This document shows, piece by piece, positions 1 through 8,432 of a stretch of DNA of 64,000 nt. Numbering within the stretch: the stretch's first letter is position 1; each line of letters begins with the position of its first letter. The position numbers and the translations under genes are program-made. Source of the DNA: Methylobrevis albus (lineage in GTDB: Bacteria; Pseudomonadota; Alphaproteobacteria; Rhizobiales; Pleomorphomonadaceae); contig NZ_JADZLT010000049.1 in the NCBI RefSeq assembly GCF_015904235.1, positions 62,001 through 126,000 of the forward strand. The letters run 5' to 3'. The notes below the pieces were generated by a model. It was not told the DNA's origin. It was given only the letters and a program-made list of their open reading frames with translations, and ran no database searches.

Positions 1-553
1 CCAGGCCAAGGGCGGCCGCCTGCACATCCTCGGCGAGATGGCCAAGGCGCTGACCGGCGCCCGCTCCTCGCTCGGCGAGCATGCGCCGCGCATCGAGGTG
101 ATCAAGATCCCGACCGACAAGATCCGTGAAGTGATCGGCACCGGCGGCAAGGTGATCCGCGAGATCGTCGAGAAGACCGGCGCCAAGATCAACATCGAGG
201 ACGACGGCACCGTCAAGGTCGCCTCCTCGGACAACAAGGCCATCCAGGCCGCGTTGAACTGGATCAAGGGCATCGCCGCCGAGCCGGAAGTCGGCGCCAT
301 CTACGAGGGCACCGTCGTCAAGGTCGTCGACTTCGGCGCCTTCGTGAACTTCTTCGGCTCCCGCGACGGCCTCGTCCACGTCTCCCAGCTCGCCGCCCAG
401 CGCGTCGCGAACGTCAAGGACGTGGTCAAGGAAGGCGACAAGGTCTGGGTCAAGCTGATGGGCCTCGACGAGCGCGGCAAGGTCCGCCTCTCCATGAAGG
501 TCGTCGACCAGGCGACCGGCAAGGAGATCAAGGCCGAGGGCGATGCCGCCTGA
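1..553 (+). CDS. pnp: Polyribonucleotide nucleotidyltransferase (PNPase), C-terminal part
   Basis: This is the 3' end of the gene for PNPase, the phosphorolytic 3'-5' exoribonuclease of the RNA degradosome; the frame is open from base 2. The visible part starts in the end of the second RNase PH core ([13 protein letters not shown]), runs through a KH domain with the GTGG loop ([20 protein letters not shown]) and ends with an S1 RNA-binding domain ([18 protein letters not shown]). The order core-KH-S1 and the short acidic tail are as expected for bacterial PNPase. The gene ends in TGA directly before a strong intrinsic terminator. The catalytic core lies outside the window. Confidence 0.97.
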   Translation, partial: QAKGGRLHILGEMAKALTGARSSLGEHAPRIEVIKIPTDKIREVIGTGGKVIREIVEKTGAKINIEDDGTVKVASSDNKAIQAALNWIKGIAAEPEVGAIYEGTVVKVVDFGAFVNFFGSRDGLVHVSQLAAQRVANVKDVVKEGDKVWVKLMGLDERGKVRLSMKVVDQATGKEIKAEGDAA

Positions 554-583
554 AGGCGCACGTCAAACCGTTGATCCGAAAGG

Positions 584-612
584 GGCCGGGCGAGCGATCG
601 CCCGGCCTTTTT
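584..612 (+). terminator. Intrinsic terminator after pnp
   Basis: A perfect 10-bp GC stem (584-593 with 598-607) closes on a GCGA tetraloop of GNRA type and is followed by five T (608-612). It lies 30 bases after the pnp stop codon, so it should end the pnp transcript and separate it from the SorC-type regulator. Confidence 0.93.
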
Positions 613-754
613 CTTGGGCGGGTTCGAACGCCGCGGACGGACGCGGGGAACCGCGATCGCCTTCGGCTGTTGCATCCGGCGCCGCGAGCGTGGAAAGTTG
701 CGCACCTAAATCCTTCCAGATCGATTCCCCCTTGTCGCCGAGAGCCTTCAAAGC

Positions 755-1723
755 ATGTCCGAAACCTCGAAGGACGACGATCTCCTGGTGCGCGTCGCGT
801 GGCTCTACCACGTCGGCGGCCAGAGCCAGGAGGAAGTCGGCAACGCCCTCGGCATCTCGCGCTTCCGCGTGACCCGGATGCTGTCGGAAGCCCGTGAGCG
901 CGGCATCGTTCGCATCTCGATCGAGCACGAGACGACCCAGACCCTGCGCGAGGCCGACCGCCTCGTCTCCGGCTATGGCCTGAAAGAGTGCATCGTCACC
1001 CCGCCACAGGTGGTCGACCACGCACTGCCGCCGACCGAGGCCGAGGACGACATCGCCCGCCGCGCCGTCGGCATCGCCGCCGCCGGGCTGCTCGCGCGCA
1101 AGCTCTCGGTCGATGGGCCGGTGACGATCGGCATCGGCCTCGGCCGCACCGTGTCGCGCATGGCCGACGCGCTGTCGGGCATCCGCAAAAAGGACACCCG
1201 CTTCGTCGCCCTCGTCGGCTCGCTGACCCGCACCGCCAAGGCGAACCCGTTCGACGCCTGCATCCGGCTCGCGGCCGCCTGCGGCGGCGAGGCGCATTTC
1301 TTCGCCGCCCCCTACATCGTCGACAGCGAGCGCGACTGCGAGGTGATCATGAACCAGCGCATCGTGCGCGAGACGCTGGAGGTCGCCCGCGCGGCGGACG
1401 TCTATTTCGTCGGCTGCGGCGAACTCACCGAGGGCTCGACCCTGTTCTCAAGCGGCCTCGTCACCCGCGAGGAGCTCGCCGCGCTGCGAGCTGCGGGTGC
1501 CATCGCCGATTCCACCGGCAAGTTCTTCGATGCCCGCGGCCGCCTGGTGCCGACCGACCTCAACTACCGCACCGCCGCCGTCAGCCTCGACGACCTGATG
1601 AAGCACGAGGTCGTGCTGGTCGCCGCCGGCCGCCAAAAGGCCGATGCGGTGCGCGCCATGCTGGCGACCGGCATCATCGACCGCCTCGTCGTCGACGGCG
1701 ACCTCGCCCAGCTGATCGCCTGA
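755..1723 (+). CDS. SorC/DeoR-family sugar-responsive transcriptional regulator
   Basis: A 322-residue regulator with an N-terminal helix-turn-helix (about residues 15-55, containing SQEEVGNALGISRFRVTRML) and a C-terminal SorC-type sugar-phosphate-binding domain of NagB-like fold (about 60-320, with PVTIGIGLGRTVSRM and VGSLTR). SorC proteins usually control pentitol, sorbitol or erythritol operons and bind a phosphorylated sugar. No sugar operon touches this gene: upstream is the pnp terminator and downstream is a copper-handling pair, so the target is probably elsewhere. Length and domain order are normal for the family. EryD-like regulators belong here, but the ligand cannot be read from the sequence. 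Confidence 0.88.
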   Translation: MSETSKDDDLLVRVAWLYHVGGQSQEEVGNALGISRFRVTRMLSEARERGIVRISIEHETTQTLREADRLVSGYGLKECIVTPPQVVDHALPPTEAEDDIARRAVGIAAAGLLARKLSVDGPVTIGIGLGRTVSRMADALSGIRKKDTRFVALVGSLTRTAKANPFDACIRLAAACGGEAHFFAAPYIVDSERDCEVIMNQRIVRETLEVARAADVYFVGCGELTEGSTLFSSGLVTREELAALRAAGAIADSTGKFFDARGRLVPTDLNYRTAAVSLDDLMKHEVVLVAAGRQKADAVRAMLATGIIDRLVVDGDLAQLIA

Positions 1724-1792
1724 GCCCGCCGCGCCGGCCCGTGCCGGCACTTCGCCGCTGACAGCGCGCCGCGCTTCTGGCATGGAAGGGGC

Positions 1793-2167
1793 ATGGGCGA
1801 CCTCAGGCGCATCCTCGACGACCGTTGGACGGCGGCCGCGATCCTCGCGATCGCGTTCTGGCTGCTGGCCTTTGAGGGCGCCTTCGCCGCGCCGCGCGCG
1901 CCCGACCTCGCGAGCCGCCTCGCCGTCCTCTGCGCCGAGGCGGCCACCGGCGGTCCGTCCTCCGGCGCGCCCCACGTCGCCGACTGCACCGTGCACTGCC
2001 ATGCCGTGCCGACCGGCCCGCTGGCGGGCGCCGCGCCCTCGGCCACGCCGCCGCTCCGGCGCGGAAGCATCGCGACTGACCGCACGCTCGCCGCCTTCGG
2101 GGCGCTGTCCCGGCCGCCCGTCGCCAGCCACGGCGCCCGCGCCCCGCCGGCAGCGGCCGACGTCTAG
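1793..2167 (+). CDS. Small exported or membrane-anchored protein, possibly DUF2946-like
   Basis: A 124-residue protein with one N-terminal hydrophobic stretch (about residues 15-33) ending in an Ala-rich cleavage-like site, then a Pro/Ala-rich region with a DCTVHCHA motif (Cys and His) near the middle. The start is set by GGAAGGGG just upstream of the ATG. It directly precedes the PCu(A)C chaperone. Small Cys/His proteins of the DUF2946 type are often found with copper genes, so a periplasmic copper role is plausible. The family assignment rests on size, Cys/His content and context only; no strong motif was recognised. Confidence 0.5.
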   Translation: MGDLRRILDDRWTAAAILAIAFWLLAFEGAFAAPRAPDLASRLAVLCAEAATGGPSSGAPHVADCTVHCHAVPTGPLAGAAPSATPPLRRGSIATDRTLAAFGALSRPPVASHGARAPPAAADV

Positions 2168-2260
2168 GAAGCGCACGCTTCCCGCAACCCGCCATTTTTG
2201 TCTCCGCCGACCGGACTTTCGCGCGCAGCGCGTCACCCGGCGGCGATGCCGGATATCCTC

Positions 2261-2794
2261 ATGCACACCATCCTGCGCTCCCTCCTCGTCGCCCTGCCGC
2301 TCGTCGGCGCCGCGGCGGCCACGCCCGTTCTGCTCGCCTCCACCGCGGCCGCGCACGAGTACAAGCTCGGCGACCTCGCGATCGAGCATCCCTGGACCCG
2401 GGCGACGCCGCCCGGCGCCCGGGTCGGCGGCGGCTACCTCACCGTCGTCAACGCCGGCGGCACCGACGACCGCCTCGTCTCCGCCACCTCGCCGGCGTCG
2501 GCACGGGTCGAGATCCACGAGATGTCCGTCACCGACGGGGTCATGGTCATGCGCCCGCTGCCCGAGGGCCTGCCGATGCCGGCCGGCGCAACCGTCGCGC
2601 TCGCCCCCGGCGGCCTGCACCTGATGCTGATCGACCTCGCCGCGCCGCTGGTCGAGGGCGAGCGGGTGCCGGTCGAACTCACCTTCGAGCGCGCCGGCAC
2701 CGTCTCGGTCGAGCTCGCGGTCGACAAGATCGGCGCCCGCGCCCCGACCGAGGCGCAAGGCGACGGTCACGGCGACGCGCACCAGGGCCACTGA
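2261..2794 (+). CDS. PCu(A)C-type periplasmic copper chaperone
   Basis: A secreted chaperone that carries Cu(I), in known cases to the CuA or CuB site of cytochrome c oxidase. The ATG at 2261 gives a clean signal peptide (MHTILRSLLVALPLVGAA to about residue 34); an ATG at 2246 is also possible. The mature part has the family pattern: AIEHPWTRATPPGARVGGGY, then HEM followed by VMVMRP, then GLHLMLI, which together give the His/Met copper ligands (H-M...M...H-M). The C-terminus is His-rich (GDGHGDAHQGH) and may bind extra metal. It follows the small Cys/His protein by about 90 bases and may be co-transcribed with it. Confidence 0.9.
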   Translation: MHTILRSLLVALPLVGAAAATPVLLASTAAAHEYKLGDLAIEHPWTRATPPGARVGGGYLTVVNAGGTDDRLVSATSPASARVEIHEMSVTDGVMVMRPLPEGLPMPAGATVALAPGGLHLMLIDLAAPLVEGERVPVELTFERAGTVSVELAVDKIGARAPTEAQGDGHGDAHQGH

Positions 2795-2972
2795 TCCCGC
2801 CCCCTCGACCGTCCATCGACCTTGTCGCCGCGGCCGCCTTGCCAAAGGCGGGCCGCCGCCCGCCCGCGATCGGTCGCGGACGGGCGGGCGGCGATTGCCG
2901 CGGCTGCTGCATTGCGGCACTGTCCGGGGCGAGGACGGAGCGGGCCGGCGGCGCCGGCAGGGAGGGCAGCCT

Positions 2973-4271
2973 ATGCCGACCAAGAACGACGACCGCCTGC
3001 TCGGCGCGGCGCGGCGGCTGTTCACGCACCTCCTCGAGATCGCCGGCGGCGGTGTCGGCGTCGAACTCTGGGACGGCTCGGTGCTGCCGGCCGGCCGTGG
3101 TGACGATCCCTTGCGCATTGCGGTTGCGGCGCCCGCGGCGATCACCCGCCTCGTCCGGCGGCCGCGCGCGCCGACGCTGATCGACCTCTACGCCGAAGGC
3201 CTGCTCGACATCCGCGGTGGCACGCTGTTCGACCTCGCCGCGGCGCGGCCCGCGGTTGCCTCACGGGAGATCCGGCGCCGGCTCGACAAGCGCCTCGTGC
3301 TCTCCTGCCTGCTGCCGTTCCTGTTCGCGAAGTCTGCCCCGGCCCTCGCCAGCCTCGACGGCGGCCGCGACGCCAGCCGGGCCCGCGGCAGCGGCAAGGC
3401 CGACATCGCCTTCCACTACGATGTCTCCAACCGCTTCTACGAGCTCTTCCTCGACCCGGCGATGGTCTACACCTGCGCCTACTTTCGCGACTGGTCGGGC
3501 GATCTCGCCACCGCACAGGCCGACAAGCTCGACATGATCTGCCGCAAGCTGCGGCTGCAGCCCGGCGACCGGCTGCTCGACATCGGCTGCGGCTGGGGCG
3601 CGCTGATCGGCCATGCCGCAGAGCACTACGGCGTCACCGCGCTCGGCGTCACGCTGTCGGCCGAGCAGGCCGAGCTCGCCCGCACCCGCCTCGCCGCGCG
3701 CGGCCTCGCCGGCCGCACCGAGGTGCGCCTCGTCGACTACCGCGAGGTCGAGGGGCCGTTCGACAAGATCTCGTCGATCGGCATGTTCGAGCACGTCGGC
3801 ATCGCCCAGCACGCCGCCTATTTCTCGAAGATCCGCGAGCTGCTGCGCCCGGGCGGCGTCTACCTGCACCACGCCATCACCCGGCGCGGCAAGCGCACCG
3901 AAAAGGCCTTCGGCGCCAAGCGCGCGGAGTACGAGGCGATGACGCGCTACATCTTCCCCGGCGCCGAGGTCGACCACATCGGCATGACGCTGCGTAACCT
4001 GGAGGGCTACGGCTTCGAGGTGCACGACGTCGAGGGCTGGCGCGAGCACTACGGCCGCACCACGGAGCTCTGGGCGCGGCGGTTGATCGACGCCCGCGAC
4101 GCGGCGATCGCCGAGGTCGGCGAGGCGAAGTACCGGCTCTGGGTGCTCTACCTCTCGGGCGTCTCGCTCGCCTTCCAGCGCGGCACGCTGCAGATCTTCC
4201 AGACGGTCGCCACCCGCCGCGGCAAAGGCCCGTCCGGCATGCCGCCGACGCGGGAGGATCTGTATCGGTAG
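2973..4271 (+). CDS. cfa: Cyclopropane-fatty-acyl-phospholipid synthase
   Basis: A 432-residue SAM-dependent enzyme that methylenates cis double bonds of membrane phospholipid acyl chains. The start at 2973 has GGAGG seven bases upstream; the longer open frame before it has no such site. The N-terminal third is the non-catalytic lipid-binding part. The Rossmann methyltransferase follows, with motif I LLDIGCGWGAL at about residues 200-211 and IGMFEHVG, with its conserved acidic residue, at about 270. The C-terminal part (YRLWVLYLSGVSLAFQRGTL) matches the family. It is monocistronic and convergent with the ClpP-like gene, with a palindromic repeat pair between them. Confidence 0.95.
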   Translation: MPTKNDDRLLGAARRLFTHLLEIAGGGVGVELWDGSVLPAGRGDDPLRIAVAAPAAITRLVRRPRAPTLIDLYAEGLLDIRGGTLFDLAAARPAVASREIRRRLDKRLVLSCLLPFLFAKSAPALASLDGGRDASRARGSGKADIAFHYDVSNRFYELFLDPAMVYTCAYFRDWSGDLATAQADKLDMICRKLRLQPGDRLLDIGCGWGALIGHAAEHYGVTALGVTLSAEQAELARTRLAARGLAGRTEVRLVDYREVEGPFDKISSIGMFEHVGIAQHAAYFSKIRELLRPGGVYLHHAITRRGKRTEKAFGAKRAEYEAMTRYIFPGAEVDHIGMTLRNLEGYGFEVHDVEGWREHYGRTTELWARRLIDARDAAIAEVGEAKYRLWVLYLSGVSLAFQRGTLQIFQTVATRRGKGPSGMPPTREDLYR

Positions 4272-4292
4272 GGGGGAGAGGCGCGGCGTAAA

Positions 4293-4507
4293 CATCCCTC
4301 CCCCTTGTGGGGAGGGTGGCCCGGCCGCAGGCCGGGTCGGGAGGGGTTGCAGCCTCGCCTCGAGACGCTGAGAGGCTGTTACCCCTCAAGAAGGAAAGCT
4401 TCGGCAACAACATGCGCGACACGGCCAGGGACCGAGTCTTGGGAGAGGCCGTTACCCCTCCCGACCCCGCTCCGCGGGGCCACCCTCCCCACAAGGGGGA
4501 GGGATGT
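4293..4507. repeat. Paired inverted repeat between convergent genes
   Basis: Two arms of about 55 bases (4293-4347 and 4453-4507) are near-perfect reverse complements, each built on CCCTCCCCCTTGTGGGGAGG. They flank about 105 bases of unrelated sequence. The right arm ends on the stop codon of the minus-strand ClpP-like gene, so the structure could end transcription from both sides. It looks like a dispersed alphaproteobacterial palindromic element rather than a mobile element: there is no gene inside. Confidence 0.8.
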
Positions 4508-5421
4508 TACCCCTCGATCGCCGTGGCGAGCTTCAGCTCCACCATCTCCTCGCCGGCAAAATAGAACAGGCTCTCGAACGGCGTCTCCATGGCGTGCATC
4601 CACACCCGCGGATCGACGCCCATCTCGTAGAGGTGGCGCTGGCATTCGGCGGAGACGCGCTGCACCTCGTTCATGTCGCGGGCGGCGTCGACCGGGCCGT
4701 CGGAGACCGACAGCACCTGGTGCACGCCAACCGAGGCGTCCGGCGAGACGCGGCGGGTGACGCCGCCGGCGAACACCAGCGGGCAGGACGAGGCGCAGTA
4801 GCCGCCGTCGCCGACCAACGTGCCGTATCCGTGGCTGCGGATCAGCTGGCCCATGGCGATGGCGTCGCGCACCGATCCGCCGGGCGAATCGAGCACGACG
4901 GTGGTGACGTAGTCGCCGCGCAGCGCGAGTTCCTGCTCCAGCCGCCCGGCGGTGCCCGGCGTGATGGTGCCGATGGCGGCGAGACGGCCGTCGGGGCCGA
5001 GTTCGAAGCGCATCGCGGCCGAAAGCTGGGCGTTGCGGTCGGCGTCCTGCGCGCCGCCCGGCGGCACCGGGCTCACCGTCGGCAGGAACGGCCGCGCCGG
5101 CCCGGCCTCTTCGGCGGGCAGCGCCGCGTCGGCCGGATGGGTACCGCTGATGCCGAGCAGGTCACCGCCGACCACCACCACGGTGGCGACCAGCATGGCG
5201 CCGAACACGACGCGCAGCACCGTCTCGTCCGGCCGGCGCCGCAGCCGCTCGGCCCAGCCGGCCGGCGACCGCGGGGCCCCGACGGGCATCGCACCGCTGC
5301 CGGCAACCGGCGCCGTGACGCGCGGCGCGCCGAGCACGTCGCTGCGGCGCCGGCCGAAGCTCATCGGGGCTTCCGGTCGCTGCCGGCGATCGGGTCCGGC
5401 CGTCTCGTCGCGCCGCGTCAT
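4507..5421 (-). CDS. Membrane-anchored ClpP-class serine protease-like protein
   Basis: A 304-residue protein with a basic, Pro-rich cytoplasmic tail, one membrane helix (about 68-90) and a C-terminal ClpP/crotonase-fold domain (about 130-300). The fold is shown by VVLDSPGGSV at 176-184 (oxyanion-hole turn), GGYCASSCPLVFAGG around 206-220 (nucleophile Ser in the ASS motif) and SVGVHQ with His234 as likely general base. This resembles the periplasmic-protein family COG3904 and, more distantly, SppA/NfeD proteases. The start overlaps the upstream gene's stop by four bases (ATGA), showing tight coupling. Substrate unknown. Two extra Cys (209, 213) flank the active site and could form a disulfide. 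Confidence 0.78.
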   Translation of the reverse strand: MTRRDETAGPDRRQRPEAPMSFGRRRSDVLGAPRVTAPVAGSGAMPVGAPRSPAGWAERLRRRPDETVLRVVFGAMLVATVVVVGGDLLGISGTHPADAALPAEEAGPARPFLPTVSPVPPGGAQDADRNAQLSAAMRFELGPDGRLAAIGTITPGTAGRLEQELALRGDYVTTVVLDSPGGSVRDAIAMGQLIRSHGYGTLVGDGGYCASSCPLVFAGGVTRRVSPDASVGVHQVLSVSDGPVDAARDMNEVQRVSAECQRHLYEMGVDPRVWMHAMETPFESLFYFAGEEMVELKLATAIEG

Positions 5422-6803
5422 TCCTTCTTCCCCAGCCGGTTCGAGGGCAGCGGCGTGATCTTGGCGTCATCGACGAGTTGCGCCGACGGGCCGGCCGGCT
5501 CTGGTGCGGGCTCGGCCAAGGGCGGCGCCGCCTCGGCATGGGCCGCTTCCGGCCGCGACGTCGGGGCCGGCGCCTCGACCGGCACGGCGACCGGCATCGC
5601 GGCCGGCACCGGCGCCGCGAAGGCGAGGCGTTCGTTGTCGACGTCGCGCAGCAGGCGCGCGGCGGTGATCAGGTCGGCGGCGGTCATCGTGCCGGCGCTC
5701 GCCACCGGGTCGCCCTCGCGGCGGATCGCGGCGTGCACGACGCAGAGGATGATCACCATCACCGCCGGCAACAGGTCGATCGACACCGCGCCGGCCCAGC
5801 TCGGCAGGAAGTCGCCGGCATAGCGCAGCACCGCCTCGGCGGTGGAGACCGGCTGGAACCGCGTCGGCGGCGGCGATTCCACCGAGAGGATTTCCTCGGC
5901 GGCATTGGCGAGCGCGACCGACTGCGCCGCGACCGCGCGCTCGACGTTGCCGACGATGGCGGTCTGGCGGCTGGCGAGGTCGGCGCTGGCGCCGTCGGCG
6001 ACCGGGGCGATGAAGCCGATGGCGAGGTCGTCGGCGGCGCGCTTGACGGCGGCGGCGACCGAGGTCTGCTGCAGGCCGGCGATGGTGCCGATCAGGCCCA
6101 TCGCCTCGGTGCCGAACGCCTCGGTGCGCGGCGCGACCGGGCCGCCGGCGGACACCAGCTCGCGCATCTTCTGGATATGCGCGCTGCCTTCGGTATAGAG
6201 CGCCGCGACGCGCTCGCCGGACGCGCGCACCTCGCCGGCGAGGCCGGTGAGCTGGTTCGACATCTGGCTGAGGAGTTGCACCACGGTGCCCGAGCCCGAC
6301 GTGCCGGTCAGCGAGCCGTCGTCGCGCTCGGCGTCCGCGAGCCGGGCGAACCGCACCGAGGCCATCTCGATGTCGGGCAGCAGGCTCTGGGCGGCGAGCG
6401 CCCGGTTGTGGGCGCGGTCGAGGTCGGCGGAATAGTCTTCCAGCGTATAGGCGAGATGCTGCTCCACCGCCGCGGAGCCGGCGAGCGCCGCGGCGTTGAG
6501 CCAGGACGACATCGCGACGATCATCGCCGAGCCGAGCAGCATGGCGAGCGTCAGCACGATGCGACTGCCGAAGTCGCGCACATGCGGCAGGAAGCGCATC
6601 ATGAACGACCAGAAGGCGTAGATGCCGACCGACACCGCGATCGAGTAGATCGCCGCGGCGAAGGCCACCGTCGCGGCGCTGCCGTCGAGCAGGTCGCGCA
6701 CGCCGAGATAGGTATAGACGCCGCTCGCCAGCGACAGCACGGCAAGGGTCAGCCGCAGCGTCAGGTCGAGCCCTTGCACGCCGTCACGGAGCGCCGTCGA
6801 CAT
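5418..6803 (-). CDS. Polytopic membrane protein of unknown function
   Basis: About 461 residues. The ATG at 6803 is preferred because AGGAG lies nine bases upstream; an ATG at 6812 sits directly on that site. Three hydrophobic helices occupy the first ~110 residues (LTLAVLSLASGVYTYLGV, a segment around FAAAIYSIAVSVGIYAF, and IVLTLAMLLGSAMIVAM). A long, mostly helical, probably extracytoplasmic stretch of about 220 residues follows, then a last helix (VSIDLLPAVMVIILCVVHA) and a Pro/Ala-rich cytoplasmic tail. It is translationally coupled to the ClpP-like protease, so the two probably act together. No catalytic motif or family was recognised. Confidence 0.72.
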   Translation of the reverse strand: MSTALRDGVQGLDLTLRLTLAVLSLASGVYTYLGVRDLLDGSAATVAFAAAIYSIAVSVGIYAFWSFMMRFLPHVRDFGSRIVLTLAMLLGSAMIVAMSSWLNAAALAGSAAVEQHLAYTLEDYSADLDRAHNRALAAQSLLPDIEMASVRFARLADAERDDGSLTGTSGSGTVVQLLSQMSNQLTGLAGEVRASGERVAALYTEGSAHIQKMRELVSAGGPVAPRTEAFGTEAMGLIGTIAGLQQTSVAAAVKRAADDLAIGFIAPVADGASADLASRQTAIVGNVERAVAAQSVALANAAEEILSVESPPPTRFQPVSTAEAVLRYAGDFLPSWAGAVSIDLLPAVMVIILCVVHAAIRREGDPVASAGTMTAADLITAARLLRDVDNERLAFAAPVPAAMPVAVPVEAPAPTSRPEAAHAEAAPPLAEPAPEPAGPSAQLVDDAKITPLPSNRLGKKE

Positions 6804-6886
6804 CCTGTCCATCTCCTGGTCCGGGAATATTCAGGTTAACGAAACATGAACCGTTCTGCAGCATGGGGGCGAGATTTTGCTCTTTT

Positions 6887-6894
6887 ATGGTTAA
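6887..6894 (-). promoter_or_regulatory. Possible CtrA half-site
   Basis: TTAACCAT on the minus strand is the common half-site of the alphaproteobacterial cell-cycle regulator CtrA. It lies about 85 bases upstream of the membrane protein/protease operon, in an AT-rich patch that is unusual here. A second GTTAAC lies at about 6835-6840. The site is short, so chance is a real alternative. Confidence 0.3.
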
Positions 6895-7043
6895 CAGCGC
6901 GGCGCCGGTGTGGCGGCCGCCGCAAGCACGGCCGGAAAACGCGGTGAAAATCCGCGTCGCCTGTCGGCGGGCGCCTTGCCGGTGCGTCAATGGGAAGAGG
7001 GGATGCGCCGCATCCCGGCAGCACGGCAATAGGAGGAAACGCC

Positions 7044-7466
7044 ATGCGCGTGATGGTGATCGTGAAGGCGACCGTGGACAGCGAGGCCGGCCTGATGCCC
7101 TCGACCGAACTGATGGCCGCGATGGGCGCGTTCAACGAGGAACTGGTCGAGGCCGGCATCATGGTGACCGGCGACGGGCTGAAGCCGTCGTCGGTCGGCT
7201 ACCGCGTCGTCTTCGACGGCAGCGACCGCACGGTCGTGCCAGGCCCCTTCGCGGCGGTGAACGAACTCGTCGCCGGCTTCTGGGTCTGGCAGGTGAAGGA
7301 CATGGACGAGGCGCTCGCCTGGGTGAAGCGCTGCCCCAACCCGATGCCGAGCCGCAGCGAGATCGAGGTCCGCCCGTTCTACGAGATGGCGGACTTCGGC
7401 GAGGCGATGACACCGGAGCTCGCCGACCAGGAGAACCGCCTGCGCGCCCGTCTCGAGGGCGCGTGA
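7044..7466 (+). CDS. YCII-domain (DGPF-type) protein
   Basis: A 140-residue single-domain protein of the dimeric ferredoxin-like YCII superfamily. It starts MRVMVIVKAT, and AGGAGGAAA ends five bases before the ATG, so the longer frame is rejected. Typical features are VTGDGLKPSSVGYRV in the first half and VPGPFAAVNELVAGFWVWQVKDMDEALAWVKRCPNP in the second, close to the DGPF-domain pattern. Such proteins are often encoded with ECF sigma factors, but none is visible here. It stands alone, convergent with the dauB-like gene only five bases away. Biochemical function is unknown for most of the family. Confidence 0.88.
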   Translation: MRVMVIVKATVDSEAGLMPSTELMAAMGAFNEELVEAGIMVTGDGLKPSSVGYRVVFDGSDRTVVPGPFAAVNELVAGFWVWQVKDMDEALAWVKRCPNPMPSRSEIEVRPFYEMADFGEAMTPELADQENRLRARLEGA

Positions 7467-7470
7467 GGGC

Positions 7471-8406
7471 CTAGATCCCGCCCTCCAGCGCGACGATCGC
7501 CGCGGCGAGGTCTTCCGCGGCGCTGCCGACGCTCTTGAAGAGGGTGATCGCGCCCTCCGCCCGCGCCGGCGCGCCGTTGGCGCAAAGCTCGGGCAGCGTG
7601 CCGCGCACGTCGCCGGCCGTGATCACCCCGGCGCGGATCGGCAGGATCAGCTCACCGGCCTCGGTGAGCGCGGTCAGGGTGTCGACCCAGATCGCGGCCT
7701 TGGCGATCGCGGCGTCGTCCACCTCGCGCATCGCCGGCGTGAAGGCGCCGATCAGGTCGACGTGCTGGCCGGACCGCAGCCAGGCGCCCTGCACCACCGG
7801 TTCGGCGGCGAGGGTCGCGCAGGCGACGACGTCGGCGCTTGCGACCCCGGCTTCGAGGTCGGCGCAGAGGTGCGCGTCGATCCCCTCGGCGACGAGCCGC
7901 GCCACCAGCCGCTCGGCATTCGCCGCGGTCTTGTTCCAGACGTCGACGCGGGTGATCGGCAGCACGGCGCGGTAGGCGTGCGGCAACTCGCTGGCGACCC
8001 GGCCGGCGCCGACGACGAGCAGGCGGGATGACTCCGGCCGCGCGAGCTTCGAGGCGGCGAGCGCCGAGACCGCCGCCGTGCGCCGGGCGGTCAGCGTGCC
8101 GCCGTCGAGCAGGGCGAGGTGGCGGCCGGTGCGTTCGTCGAACACGAGGTAGGAGGCGGCGATCGCCGGCAGGCCGCGCGCGGCGTTGCCGGGGGTGACG
8201 TTGACGATCTTGACCCCGCCATAGCCCTCCGCCCCCTGCCAGCACGGCATCAGCAGGAGCACCGCGTCCGCCTCGCCGCTGCGCGGCATGGTGTGGTGAT
8301 GGCGGTCGGGCGCCTCCAGCCCGCTGGCGAGCACCCGGTCGAGGCCGGCGACGAGGCGGTCGTAGGGCAGGCGGGCGGCGGTTTCGTCGGGCGTGAACAC
8401 GCGCAT
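7471..8406 (-). CDS. dauB: Ornithine cyclodeaminase/mu-crystallin family dehydrogenase, DauB-like
   Basis: A 311-residue NAD(P)-dependent protein of the ornithine cyclodeaminase/mu-crystallin family. The Rossmann glycine motif is LLVVGAGRVASEL; the family core VKIVNVTPGNAARGLP and LIGAFTPAMREVDDAAI are also present. In Pseudomonas aeruginosa a member of this family, DauB, works beside DauA: DauA oxidises a D-amino acid to the 2-keto acid and DauB reductively aminates it to the L-form. Here the gene lies 26 bases downstream of a close DauA relative, which is the main reason for the name. Alternatives are ornithine cyclodeaminase, alanine dehydrogenase or a ketimine reductase. Confidence 0.72.
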   Translation of the reverse strand: MRVFTPDETAARLPYDRLVAGLDRVLASGLEAPDRHHHTMPRSGEADAVLLLMPCWQGAEGYGGVKIVNVTPGNAARGLPAIAASYLVFDERTGRHLALLDGGTLTARRTAAVSALAASKLARPESSRLLVVGAGRVASELPHAYRAVLPITRVDVWNKTAANAERLVARLVAEGIDAHLCADLEAGVASADVVACATLAAEPVVQGAWLRSGQHVDLIGAFTPAMREVDDAAIAKAAIWVDTLTALTEAGELILPIRAGVITAGDVRGTLPELCANGAPARAEGAITLFKSVGSAAEDLAAAIVALEGGI

Positions 8407-8432
8407 GGCGGCGGAATCCTCGAAACTCGATG

